Part shown: piece after piece, positions 1 through 10,860 of the stretch
Layout of the letters: each line of letters starts with the position of its first letter
How positions within the stretch are numbered: position 1 is the first letter of the stretch
Assembly (NCBI GenBank): GCA_036897095.1
Contig: JAYMSP010000470.1
Location: forward strand, 1-50,349
DNA length: 50,349 nucleotides
Direction: 5' to 3'
From: Plantago elongata
Taxonomy: Eukaryota; Streptophyta; Magnoliopsida; Lamiales; Plantaginaceae
Program-made: the position numbers and the translations under genes
The notes under the pieces: model-generated
Seen by the model: the letters and a program-made list of their open reading frames with translations, nothing else
The model's database searches: none
Told to the model about the DNA's origin: nothing

Positions 1-540
1 TCTCCTTCACGCTTCTTCTTGGCCGCCTTCTTCAATTCATCCCCAAACCAAAAAACCGACTTCCTCCATCTCCTTCTTATCGTCTCCTCCTCCCATTTCT
101 TCAACCGCCTTCCTTCTTCCTCCCTCTCCACCGGCGTCTCTCCGACCACCACCACCACTAAACCGCACCACCATCTCCGCCGCACCACCACACCTCCACT
201 CTCGACCGCGCCTCCTCCACCTCCGGCCTCCCTCTTCTCCACCACCGCGACCTCACCACAACCACCGGATCCGCCACCAATCTCCACCAAATCGTCATCA
301 TCGCCACCGCAATCCCACCTCTCCGTCACCTCCATACACCCCGACTTCGCCGCGCCTCCACCATCGACATCACCACCATCCATCGACCGCTCTCTCCCTC
401 TATGTTATTTTAATGTAAAATATATAGAAGATAAGAAATATATCATAAAATGTATAATTCTGAATTGCAATGAAAAAAAAATAATGTTTACATGTTTCCT
501 AATTTATAAATAACGATATATAAGGTAAAGAACTATTCAA
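1..540. other. CT/CCA-rich low-complexity stretch, no supported gene
   Basis: Bases 1 to about 400 are extremely pyrimidine-rich on the + strand, with repeated CCACCA and CCTCC runs. Either strand read open gives only proline/serine/threonine-rich or glycine-rich low-complexity peptide. The composition changes abruptly to AT-rich at about 400. It could be the 5' end of an exon cut by the window edge, or a simple-sequence tract. I see no domain, splice signals or homology I recognise. Confidence 0.4.
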
Positions 541-656
541 ATATCTTGGATTTGATTCTGTACTATTTCTTTGTATACAACATTTCTTGTCTATGGTCAT
601 CGGAGTCTATTGTTGGCGGCTTATCAATACCCTTACCGTTGATGATCTTCGCGCTC

Positions 657-964
657 TTACAACACAATAGCTGGCTGTGGCAAATAGATCCCAACCTTTT
701 TCAGCGTTTGTCCTTGTGCCTTGTTTATCATCATTGCAAAGCATAACCTTATGGGAAGTTGCTTCCTTGTGAAAGTAATTGGCATTTGAGATTGTCCTTC
801 GTTTCTAGTGATATCCTCGGTAGCATAATATACTTTCCTTTGTGTTCTCCAAATGCTATTATTGCGTCGATGATTCTTTTCCCGATCTCTTTTACTATCA
901 TCCTTGTCCCATTACACAATCCTTCAGCTGCATTGAGATTTCTCATCATTTCGTGGAGGTTGTG
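657..964 (-). pseudogene. Helitron/PIF1-type DNA helicase C-terminal remnant
   Basis: Read on the minus strand, this segment encodes the C-terminal part of a PIF1-like helicase of the kind carried by plant Helitrons. The signature MRNLNAAEGLCNGTR lies at about 950-900, followed by an IDA..GEHKGK...LPRI stretch. After a frameshift near 780 comes the motif-VI block FAMMINKAQGQTLKKVGIYL, ending at a stop at 657-659. The usual C-terminal VALSRV block is absent. The N-terminal Rep and the rest of the helicase are not visible, so this is a decayed fragment. In autonomous Helitrons this protein unwinds DNA for rolling-circle transposition. The copy cannot be functional. Confidence 0.8.
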
Positions 965-1183
965 TTTTTATAATGACAACAATTGCATCCGAATAGGTGA
1001 AATTCAAAGAACATTTATAACGGAAAAGTAAAGAAAGCCATAATAGAAAGAAGAAAGCAATTAATCTCATCAATTAAAGAGAAGAAAAGAGTTGGTGGAA
1101 CTTTACTTATAGCAGAACCAATTGTAAATTCGTTAAAGCTTGAGAAGTAGCATTTAAATGGGTTTGCAATTTTTTGAGGATAT

Positions 1184-1628
1184 TTAGCTTATGACCATAA
1201 TATTGGCATTTATTGTCCAAGAGCACCATGTTTTGGCCAAAATAGACTGGTACGAGATGTTTGCGGTTTCGATACCTACATTTGACATCACATATGCCTT
1301 ATCTTGTTCGATAATTTCCTCATATAACTCAATATCTGAGTTATATATCATAGCATCAACACAGTTACCCTGAAGTTTTGGATTGTAATGTTGTCATTGA
1401 GGATAACAAAAAAATTAGGCAAATTAAATAATCACTAATAAAAGAAAATAAAAATTTGGTTACCAATTCATCAGCAAGAATCAATTTTTGAAGCTTGGTT
1501 TTTTTGTTGTTGGATTGCCTCATTCGTTTCTTCACCAAAACTATAACTTTGGCCTTCCAGTTCATAGTGCGTCTATCAATACTGTTGAGATTTTGGAAGT
1601 TTGGTTCTTCTGCCATTATCGTTGCCAT
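1184..1628 (-). pseudogene. RPA-like OB-fold protein remnant (Helitron-associated type)
   Basis: Two minus-strand exons can be joined. Exon a (about 1628-1464) encodes MAEEPNFQNLNSIDRRTMNW and a basic strand ending LILADEL, followed by a GTAACC donor. Exon b (1369-1184) follows a CTTCAG acceptor and encodes GNCVDAMIYNSDIELYEEII, then YVMSNVGIE and a stop. The order tryptophan strand, 'DE.GN...AxI', 'DIxxYEE' and 'YxxSN' matches the N-terminal OB fold of plant replication protein A 70-kDa-like proteins, often carried by plant Helitrons. Only one OB fold remains. It lies upstream of the helicase remnant on the same strand, which suggests one Helitron-derived segment. Confidence 0.6.
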
Positions 1629-2227
1629 TATCCTAAACAAATGAAATTGGTAAAAAATTAATTTAATAATAACATTATTGCACAAATTTTAGCAGCTCTA
1701 AAGAAGTTTAGAATTCTATCTAATAGTTCTACAAATTGTTCTACAGAATTTTATTTAATAGTACGCAAACTTTTGACATGATCAACTTCAAAACATATAA
1801 CCAACAATATCATAACAACATATTTACACATATACAATAATAGGAGTAGAAGTTACATACACTTACTTGAGAATAAATCAGAATTGAGAAACTTGAGAAT
1901 AAATTCGACGATTTGATTAGTTGGGATAGAGAAAAATGTAAACCTACTGTACATTCTATGATTTTAAATAGCAGGGTGAAAGTAGAGTTTGAGAAAAGTA
2001 AAATTTATAAATTTCATAGAAATTTGAGAAGAAAAAAATTGATTAGGATAAAATACCTAGTTGAAATAACTCTTTTAGAGTTTCATAAAGACTTTGTTTT
2101 TAAGCAAGAATAACCAAAATAGAATTGTCCCCATGAAGGTAAATATCACTGTAATACAAAATCTGTGATGATAGCATTATGAATCAACAAATACCAGAAG
2201 AATGCAGGATAGTAATAAATTTTAAAC

Positions 2228-2685
2228 CTGTGTGCATACTGAAAGACGCCTAATATTCTTAATTCGTCATGAGTCGCTTGATTCCCTAACATTTTGAGTG
2301 CATCTGGAGCATGTGCAGCTATTATGCAAGTGTCATATGTATCTTCTGATCCATCTTTACAACCTATCACACAACCTGCAATTTTTTCGGTTAGTTATGC
2401 CCATCGAAAATTAAATGAAATACGCCATTGCAACATCATCACCACAACTCACCCATATAGTTTGTAGAACAAAATCTACTTGAGAATTTTTTCTAATATG
2501 GCACCCTTTACTTTTCAACACATCCTCTACCTGCATTTATCTCAAATGGGTAACCTTCTCTAGGACATCTTGTATTCATGAGACCACGTCAGAAAACGAA
2601 AATATAAAGATAATGTGGGGAATACCATGTTTATGTAGTCTTTTGAACGACATCTCATAGTAAGCCATTGAGGTCGACCAAGGAG
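2228..2685 (-). pseudogene. Cyclopropane-fatty-acyl-phospholipid synthase gene fragment (two exons)
   Basis: Two exon-like blocks on the minus strand match the N-terminal FAD/amine-oxidase-like half of plant cyclopropane fatty acid synthases. The first, 2685-2626, is bounded by CTGCAG and GTATTC and encodes LLGRPQWLTMRCRSKDYINM. The second, 2375-2228, is bounded by TTGCAG and GTTTAA and encodes GCKDGSEDTYDTCIIAAHAP, then DALKMLGNQATHDELRILG. The full plant protein is over 800 residues with a C-terminal methyltransferase; nothing else of it is visible here. The interval between the blocks is decayed. Position and strand beside Helitron remnants suggest a captured or relic host gene fragment. 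Confidence 0.7.
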
Positions 2686-5215
2686 CTGCAGAGTAATTAG
2701 CACATTAGTTTCTGGAATCAAATGCCATAAGACTTCAAACAATCATCAATCAAACTGTAAACTGAATAAGGCTCTGTTCCGCCAGATAGCTGAAGGTTGA
2801 GGTCAAGGTAAACTAAACCAACAATCAATCATAACTGCACAAGCCTAAATGAATGATACACCAAAATATCTCAAACTAATCTAACTGGAAAAAAAACTAA
2901 CCAAGACCTTCTAATCCAGTTTGATATTCCACCAAAATTCCATACTCTACAACTGAGGATCTTAATGAACAACTGAAACAAACACAAAGCGGATAAAGAA
3001 ATCTGAAGCATAACGAATTTCAATTTTCAAATAATCAAGCTTCACCGCAAAAACGAAACCTAGGTACTGAAACAAACACAAAGCAGATAGATGCAAGAAC
3101 TACATGCGTGCCATTGAGGACCATTTCTCATATTAAAAACAAAACTGTCGTTCTTCTCCACACAACTCTCATCAAGTTTCAATAACAAATAGTATTAAAC
3201 AGTCATTCTAATAATGCAAACTAACCACTTCAATCAATTAATAACATCTAACAAACACATGATAAACAACTGACAAAAAAAAAACATAACTAATATTGAA
3301 TCATTTAATTTTCTGATATTGAATGTTTTATTGCAAATTTAGTCTTTAAATTTTCTTGTTTGTTTAATTATAGAGGAATTAATGTATAATGATGTTTAAA
3401 GTCTGAATCAAATATTTATGTTGCCTATATTTATTTAAGAATAGTAGAAAACAACTCAATATTTGAACTGGGTGATTAATATGTATTAGGCTTATTTGAA
3501 ATCTCGAAATTTTGTCCAATCTCGAAAAATTCTGATTTTAGTTGGGACGGGATTGGGATGTGAAATAATTATCTCGATCCCGAATTTTCGTTCTCGAAAT
3601 CTCAAAGTTCTAAATTTTCCAACCGATGTAACCCATATATAAGGTCATCATTGCATTATTTCAAACCAATTACATTTCAATGCGGATTTCAGTGAAAAAA
3701 TCAATTACAAATTAAGATTTGTGAATGTGACATCTGATCTAAATATTTTTGTTTCGATTTTGCTTACTTAAATCTCGGTTTGGATAGATACGAAAAAAGC
3801 CGATGAACGGAAAGAAGTTGCATTACAACCACATATTTCAATTCTGTCATTTTACATTCAACTGTTGCTCTCTCACTTTTATGTTTTGAGTTTATACTAT
3901 TTATAAAAATATTTTGTGATGTGTTCGAATATGATTGCCATGATACGGAATTACGGAATATATGTGGTTTAGTTTTATTGTCGTCTTTAAACTAAAGTCA
4001 CAAGAATTGATGGGTTCCCATGCTCCCTTTGTATATACCTATTATTAACAAGTGTAAAACGGATTGTATTGAAGAGTCAAGTGGAAAATTTGTGGGGCGA
4101 GATAAAATGGATGGATGGCTACCCTGACTCTTGACAATTCCGGATGGATTCTCTCCCCGCAAAATTGAAGACCACGTATACTTTGTTTAAATCCCACAAT
4201 TTTTCAAAAAATATGTGAGTATTATAATTAAATATTTATGAGTAAGTATAAGTTCGATGCTAGTTGTTGTAAAAGCCCATAGTCCGAACTCCGAACCATA
4301 CCACCAGGTGGAATGAGCATACCCGGCTATAGAGAAACACAAATGTTGATGATTGGCCCTCTATCGTTCTCTAACAATATGAATGTGGCCAGCCCTTATG
4401 AATAGATAGGTTATCATTTGTTGAAACTCATAAGACGAAAACTTTTAAGGTAAGTCTTTCGTCATAGACTCATACTCCGAGTGTCCAACTATACTTATCC
4501 GGGTATAAGAGTTAGGTGTTGAGGCGTGTGTAGTCGGGGTAGGGTTAAGTGGAGCCCCACTTTGGCCCCATCAGACTTTAAAAACAAAGTTTTATGTGTT
4601 TTTCTAGTAATATGAAATTATGAACATAGCCCTACTCCAAAATGATATATATATGGATGTTTCGAAGAAAAAACTTGGGACTGAACTTGATAACTGGTTA
4701 TTGGAAATTGCAAATTCATTCATATATGGTGTCAATTTACAAATAACATACTTTACATTTGTACAAACTTCAATAGATAGACCTAGAATTAATTTAGATT
4801 ATATAATAATCTATCTAAGTAAACATATATGCATGCTCTATAACATGTCAAAGTACTCTCTAACAACTGAAAATACGCATGTAAAAATATTCATCAACTA
4901 AAGCTTGCTGCTTACGGCAGGGCATGCAACCATAAACCATGCATGGCATCAAAATCAAATGCAAAGTATTTCATTATTTTAAAGTTACACTAAAAGTCTT
5001 TTTTCTTTGATCTTGCAGTTAACTCCTTTTCAAAATTTTAACCTACCATAAAAGATTAACGGTGCTAAATTGGATTGAAGATTTACGTTAATGATCATAA
5101 AAATTTCTTCTGAACTATATAATAAATATAAAATTTTAATTTTGATTATGCAATCCAATTGAAAATTTTATCATTGCAACGGAGTACATTAATACTTCGA
5201 GTTATGTTCATTTAC
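2686..5215. other. AT-rich intergenic DNA, no gene recognised
   Basis: About 2.5 kb without a supportable coding region. Short open frames (for example 4620-4901) are AT-rich and show no domain. Around 3490-3610 there is a cluster of CTCGAAAT/CGGGAT words in both orientations, typical of an old transposon end but without definable termini. Around 4270-4570 is a less AT-rich block that may be an unrecognised repeat. Confidence 0.5.
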
Positions 5216-5221
5216 AATTAG

Positions 5222-5335
5222 ACCGATCACTGTGGTTGCTGTCACAATCGGTCGTGGCGAGTGGTTGCTCCACAACCGATGCCGTCACGACCAATTGTTG
5301 CACTGTGGTGACCGCTTTAAAATCGGTTGCCGTAT
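5222..5335. repeat. Cluster of short ACCGAT/ATCGGT inverted and direct repeats
   Basis: The words ACCGAT, ATCGGT, GTGGTTGC and GTCACGACC/GGTCGTGGC recur in both orientations within about 110 bp, in otherwise AT-rich DNA. Dense short repeats of this kind are common in subterminal regions of DNA transposons, and the Harbinger-like transposase lies just downstream. I could not find a matching inverted terminus on the other side of that gene. Confidence 0.35.
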
Positions 5336-5561
5336 TTTTCTTTTTTTCTTTTTTTCTTCGATTGAAAATCGAATAACGGCTATATTTTCAAAACATATAA
5401 AATAAACGTCCATATTTTCATGAAACAGATAAAATAACGTCTATATTTTCAAAACAAATAAATTAAGCATCTTAAAAAGATACCCTTCTCTACTATATCC
5501 ACCACAACTCTTTCAACTTCTTCTTCCAACAAACCTTCATCTTACTCTCAACCTCTCAACC

Positions 5562-5831
5562 ATGAAAGATGATGTTCCCATAGGATCAAGGCGGTGGACG
5601 AAAAATGAAGATCGGGCTCTTCGATTGATTTGGGATCAAGTTTCTCGACGTCCGGATTGGGCAATGTTTACCACAAGTAGGCGTTTCCTTTACGTGAAGG
5701 AGGTATGGGATGAAGGTGTACTGGCCGATAAAAGTGTTCTTGTTGGTATTACACCAAGAGCCAAAGAACAGCTTCGCAATAGAGCTAGGCATCTTGACAT
5801 TCACCGCGATATGTTGAAGGTTGGAGAATGA
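5562..5831 (+). CDS. Small basic protein with SANT/Myb-like N-terminus (possible Harbinger accessory ORF)
   Basis: An 89-residue open frame starting ATGAAAGATGATG, preceded by a CT-rich leader. It begins with a basic tryptophan-containing segment (RRWTKNEDRALRLIWDQVS) with the spacing of the first SANT/Myb helix. It continues with aromatic and charged residues (FLYVKEVWDEG) and ends RARHLDIHRDMLKVGE. PIF/Harbinger elements usually encode a Myb/SANT-like partner that helps the transposase reach the nucleus and bind DNA. Here the ORF converges on the transposase gene, which is on the other strand, and is shorter than usual partners. The link is inference from position and the WT..ED pattern. 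It could equally be a truncated remnant or an unrelated gene. Confidence 0.35.
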   Translation: MKDDVPIGSRRWTKNEDRALRLIWDQVSRRPDWAMFTTSRRFLYVKEVWDEGVLADKSVLVGITPRAKEQLRNRARHLDIHRDMLKVGE

Positions 5832-5835
5832 CTTG

Positions 5836-5965
5836 CTTTGTTGTTGTTGTTGATGTTGCTGCTGCTGCTGTTGTTATTGTCGTTGTTCTTACTTTGTTGT
5901 TGTCAAAGTTCTTGTTCTCGTTGTTGTTGTTGTTCTTATTATTTATCGTTGTTGTTTATGTTTCT
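5836..5965. repeat. Imperfect (TTG)n microsatellite
   Basis: About 130 bp dominated by TTG/CTG/TTC triplets directly after the small ORF at 5562-5831. It gives artefactual poly-Leu, poly-Val or poly-Cys open frames in several phases. Confidence 0.85.
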
Positions 5966-6119
5966 GTTTGTACTTCTAATAAAAAGCGAGTTGTATTGGC
6001 ACAAAACTAGTTTTTTATTCAGTACGAACGGAATATGATGAAACATTACATAATACGAATACAAACATATTGAACTGAAAGTAAGAAATGAAACAACTAG
6101 AATGCAATCAAAACATAAT

Positions 6120-7388
6120 TTATGTAGTCCTCCTCCAGATGTGCTCGGTCAAATCCTTCTGCAATGATTGGTGAGTGAGTGCGATGTGCATATCACGCCT
6201 AGTCCGCATGTATCCTTCAATTGAGTTGATCATTGAAGAGCGTCTCGTGAAATGAATACCGGTGAACAAGTCTTCTTCCACTGAGTTGACGTTGTCTTTG
6301 TTGAATTGTTTGACATACTTCTCGTATGTTTTGGCCCGGAAATAAGTATGCCTTTCATTCTCAACGATCATGTTATATATGCATATACATGTATTCATAA
6401 TCTTCAACAGAAGAGCTTTCATTTTGGCCAACGTTGGGTTGCGGATGATGGCGAAGCATGCTTGCAGACAACCAAAAGCTCGCTCAACATCTTTTCGAAA
6501 AACCTCTTGTTTCTATGCAAACTTGGTCTCTTTGTGAGTAACTGGATTTTTGATGGACTTGACAAATGTTGCCCAGGCTGGATAAATTCCATCAGTTAGG
6601 TAGTACGCCGTGTTGTAGTGATGACCGTTCACTTCAAAGTTTACTGGAGGAGCTACACCGTTGAGAAGATCATCAAGCACCGATGAATGTGCAACAACAG
6701 TGAGATCATTTAATTTACCTGACATTCCGAAGAAAGAGTGCCAAATCCAAGTGTCGTGTGAAGCAACAACTTCTAGAACGAGCGTCGGCTTACCACTTTT
6801 ACCTTGGAATTGACATTTCCATGCCATCGAACAGTTCGTCCATTCCCAATGCATACAATCGATCGAGCCAATCATTTTCGGAAAGCCTCTTTCGGCATTG
6901 ATTGCGAGAAGTTGATTGATGTCTGCTTCGTTGGCCCTTCGCATGTATGTTGGTGCAAAAACCGCAAGGACAGAATCACAAAACTTGTAAAATGCAATCA
7001 AAGCAGCAGTTTCACTACACCTTGTATATTCGTCAATAGCATCCGTGGCTAAACCATATGCGAGCATCCTCATCGCCGTAGTACACTTTTGCAAATTGGA
7101 GAGCGCTTGGCGATCGGTAGCATCTGGCCCAGCCCTGAAGTAGACTGGATCGTAGTCAGAGACCGCGTCAACAATCCTCATGAACAGTGGCTTCGTCATT
7201 TTGAACCTCCGGCGGAATTGCTTTGGAGTGTACTCGACATTGTCGGCGAAGTAATCTTCCATAATTTGAGCATGATGTTTCTCGCATCTTCGGTTGATGT
7301 ACGTGCGAGTGTGTTTCTCCTTCTGTTGTGATAAAGAAGACTCGACAATGTACTTCGGCAACATCAACTCGAATAATCTCTTTGCCAT
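6120..7388 (-). pseudogene. PIF/Harbinger-type transposase (plant nuclease-like, HARBI1 family) with one nonsense codon
   Basis: A near-complete DDE transposase of the plant PIF/Harbinger family. From the ATG at 7388 it runs through the N-terminal helical region (MEDYFADN.EYTPKQFRRRF, then PLFMRIVDAV). The catalytic core follows: MIGSIDCMHWEW (first D), WIWHSFFGMSGKLNDLTV (second D) and YYLTDGIYPAWATFVKSI. At 6513-6515 TAG interrupts the frame where the family has a glutamine before QE.FRKDVERAFG. The frame then continues intact through FRKDVERAFGCLQA (expected third acidic residue) to the stop at 6120. So only one nonsense mutation separates it from an open frame of about 420 residues. The start is chosen because the upstream frame is stopped within a few codons. 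Terminal inverted repeats were not found. Confidence 0.88.
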
Positions 7389-8913
7389 CACTGAACTCCT
7401 GTCTGAATGCTACCATGCCCTCCTGGTCTATTCCATAAAAGCTCCTCACTCGAATTTGCTGGAATAGCGGGTTGATTAGAATTTCCTGTACCACTAGATC
7501 TTCCGGATCTATTTGTGATATTAAATAAGGGAGATTCATGTGAATTGTTTAAATTGCGAACACCAGCTCGTCCTCCTCGAGTTGAGGTTCCTCCCCTTCC
7601 CACAATTCCTATACCTCTTCCACCTCCTCCATTGCCGCTTCCTTCGCCTCCAGAATCTGTTCCATCCCTTCGAACACTTCTAAAGGTTGGTCGTTGTTCA
7701 TGGTCACAGATTTCCTCAACTTGGATGCTTTCTAAACTTCCTTCTGGTATATTCTGGAGACTAGCAAAAGAGTTGCTGCTAGTGGCTAAGGCCTCAGTAT
7801 GTTTATAGCCAAAAACAGAATTTGTGTTATTTTCTTCCCTAATATTCACCTTAGAGAGGTCTCCTTCACTTGGGAATTTCCAATAACAGGCTCATTAATT
7901 ATGGCATCCGGATTGCAGCGTAAAATTCTTATTCGCCCAGCTTGTTGCGATTGATTGTTCGACCCAATATTGAGAGTTGTTATATCTGGTGTGTCAGGTG
8001 GATTCTGAGTAAGTGGTTGCCCTGAACCCCCTCCACACCGGGCATTGCTCCTGCTCCGATTGTCATTGAATGGAGCGACTCTCGAGCGAAAACCCATCGA
8101 AGCAGGTTTCTTTTTTCTAGCAACTTGAATCCATTCTCCATATTCTTTATTAACGGCCTTATCAACTATCCGACTCACTGACTTGGGTATATTAGGCCCT
8201 GGCACAACCGTTTCTGGGGAGTCCATCGAAGTTTCAGGAGTAACATGGTTCTCAACCTCCGTTGGAATTTTGGCAGAACACTCCTTAGCAATATGTCCAA
8301 CTCTTCCACAGTCAAAATCTGCCCGGAAGTGTGGGTACCATTTGCGAAGGGATAGGAAACTCCCCGCAAGGGGCCAGGGGCCTTCTGTGAGAATCCAGTC
8401 TCTCTTTTCCATTCCCATCCCTTTGAGGCAATAACAATTGTATCCCAGATCCACTAGATCAAAGTCCATTGTAAGTTTCCACATGGTAGCGAACTTATTG
8501 TAGAGAGCAGGACAATTCCAAGGTCTTCCAATAATTTTAATGATGACGGCATCCTTCCATTGATCCGTCATTATCGTAAGCAATTCTTTGGTAAAGGAAA
8601 TCTGTTTGCAGGGAGCTCCCTCTGTCGCATCCTGCACGGTGATGTATTTGCTCTCGTCAAAAGTAGTCTTAGAATCCACACATATGTCTTCCTTGTTTGT
8701 TCTCACAAAATCAACATAGGTCTTGGGTGTCTCTTCAATGGGTTGGTCACAGGGGATTTCATCATCCATTGGTGACATGTTAACCTCAGTCATACTCGGA
8801 GTCCGAGTGAAGGGGCTTCTTATCCTTTTTCGGGTTTTGGAGTCCGGATCTATCTCCATAAAGGAGGTAGGCCAGAACCGCGGTGGTTTAAGAAATCGGC
8901 GAGTAGGCGGCAT
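7388..8913 (-). pseudogene. L1-type LINE ORF1 (DUF4283 plus zinc knuckle), internally deleted and frameshifted
   Basis: The frame from 8913 to 7846 encodes an N-terminal region, then a DUF4283-like domain (MTDQWKDAVIIKIIGRPWNC, then DLVDLGYNCYCLKGM and GPWPLAGSFLSLRKWYPHF). This jumps directly to a zinc-knuckle remnant DFDCGRVGHIAKEC. The stretch that normally separates these parts in plant LINE ORF1 proteins is missing, and the first cysteine of the CCHC is replaced by aspartate. A basic region (EYGEWIQVARKKK) follows. At about 7848 the frame shifts and a Gly/Arg/Ser-rich tail continues to 7388, within a few bases of the transposase start. ORF1 proteins bind LINE RNA. This copy is non-functional, and no matching ORF2 follows it. 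Confidence 0.75.
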
Positions 8914-8939
8914 TAGGGCTAGAGAGTGCGGCCTGTAGG

Positions 8940-9683
8940 CTACAAAGCACTCCTCGCAATGAATTTTTGATTTTTTAATGTAAATTTATTAATTACACTT
9001 TTGTGTAATAATTGATTGGGTCCCTTCGAACAATAATCTATTGTAGTAGTAGTTTATGATGCTATCAAATTGACTGGTACGTACAAATAAATAGAGCCAA
9101 AAGCCCAAAAGTTGGAAGATTCGGATATAAATTGATTAGATTCAATTCAACATCACAAAATCATAATAAAGATAATACCATTTGGTACTATACTAATTAG
9201 CAGCCTTGATCCAAATCAGCAAGAGGAAGATTAAAATTTTCTTCTAATATTCTTCCTCTTAATTAATTAATTTATTAATGTGCTGTTATCTGGTGAAACG
9301 AGTTCCTCCTTCCTGGGGTGAACTTTAATCTGGAAGCTAATTAGAAGAATAATGTTGATCGGTTATATAATGTTACGGACCGTTGTTTCGGTATATTCAA
9401 GGGATAATGTATGTATTTTTTTCTATAGAAGCTAACACTGGTGTAACATGCACATATAACTAATATAAGTATGGCATGGGCGGCCTTGAGATTTAATGCG
9501 GAAATTTTAAAGTTCAAACAATACCTAATTTATAATGAAATTAGAAAAATAATAGCAACACTAATCAATAACATTTTTATAAATAAAATATAAGTATTTA
9601 ATGTAAAAAGAATTAAATGGAAATTGTATCACATATATTAAAATTAGGTCACTTATGACAAAGAAAATCTACCGACATGAAGA
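8940..9683. other. AT-rich spacer between LINE 5' end and Copia element
   Basis: No coding signal or repeat structure was recognised. The LINE-derived sequence appears to end near 8950, before an AT-rich tract. The Copia element begins at 9689. Confidence 0.5.
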
Positions 9684-9688
9684 CTTAA

Positions 9689-10018
9689 TGAAATAGTATG
9701 AGGATTAGGATTTAATGCTTTGACAAATACCACACCCCAACTATGTGTACTGCCTATATTGTTATGCTATAAACAGTGACGAGCATATTTAATACACCAT
9801 AAGGCTTCGACAGAAACTATATAAATCAGAAAGACAGTGGAAATAAACTAGAACAAGATATAAATACTAGCAGGTTATCTATGTCGATAACCCACCGAGC
9901 CTCAAGGTGAAAGTATCCACTATATGAATGAACATATAATGAATACAAGGTTTCTACTCTAGCTCTATTCTAGGAATACAACTAGATAAAAAAAAGAACC
10001 AAGTAGATGTAAGGAATA
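9689..10018 (-). repeat. 3' LTR of the Copia element (truncated)
   Basis: About 330 bp closely matching 16568-16890, beginning with the terminal TGAAATAGTATGAGGA (plus-strand reading). Similarity stops near AACCAAGTAGATG at about 10010, whereas the 5' LTR seems to extend much further. The missing part is best explained by deletion of the 5' portion of this LTR, although a short-LTR element is an alternative. Confidence 0.75.
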
Positions 10019-10290
10019 GCCATTAGTATACTCCGAACACCCAAAAGAAATACTTTTGAAAAACTTCGTTGTATATAAATTGTAACGGGACTAATGATTT
10101 TATAGAAAAAAATTTGCAAAATTTATTTTTTTTCTGAACAAGGACAAAGAAAAAATAGAGATAAGGGAAAATACATAATGGAGAAATGTAAGAACTTAAG
10201 TGATAATCCTATGGCATGGTACAACAAGACTTCGAAAAGGCACTCAAACTTAGAACTTACCCATTGAAGTAATCCCAAGGCTCTATATTC

Positions 10291-10860
10291 TAACACTTAC
10301 CACCCCACACATAACCCATGTAAATGCAAATTGACTGGTCAATCAGAAGTCAGTGAATCTCAAAACCATGTACCGGGTGTAGTGGCGACACTCACTCCTA
10401 ATCAGTTCACAAAAGATCAAGCATTGACTCCAGCAAATCTCCACAGATAAAAATAGAATAGTCACAAAGGGACTGAAGTAACAGAAAAAGCATGCAGTAG
10501 TGCTAAGGAGGCATGTGTCACAAAAACCCAAAAAGCAATCAAGCACTTTTTATTGTCCTAACCTTCTCAGCAAGAAAAATAAAGCAAAGTTGTTGATGTA
10601 AACAAAGCATGTTTGTATGTTGAAAAGGACACCCATTGAATGGGAGCAACCGGAGTCCATACCACCCCAACATTATCACTAGTCATTAGCTCAGTGAACC
10701 GGGTGTGCACATAAGATTGAATGTAGGCAGTCTGAACCTCATGCACCCTAGTATCCTAATGCATGCACATTTGACGGCTCACCTTTATAGAGACCTCCTC
10801 AAGCACACCAATCATACCGAATGTTGGTAACCGGAGCCCAAGCACCCCAACACAACTGAT
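10291..10860 (-). repeat. Repeated polypurine-tract-like motifs in Copia 3' noncoding region
   Basis: On the minus strand the purine-rich word GTTGGGGTGGTATGG or a close variant occurs three times (about 10850-10841, 10670-10661 and 10310-10295). The first two lie inside a longer conserved context ending CTCCGGTT and are spaced about 180 bp apart. Multiple polypurine-tract copies upstream of the 3' LTR are a known trait of Sireviruses. No coding signal is seen from about 10020 to 11190. Confidence 0.5.

Noticed and set aside
19..513. Proline/serine-rich 164-codon open frame
   Set aside because: It is generated by CCA/CTC simple sequence and ends in AT-rich DNA with no domain or splice structure. 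I describe it as low complexity rather than a gene.
4620..4901. 93-codon + strand ORF
   Set aside because: AT-rich, no domain, no supporting promoter or splice context; consistent with chance.
5828..6038. Poly-Val/Ala and poly-Leu frames on the + strand
   Set aside because: They are translations of the (TTG)n microsatellite in different phases.
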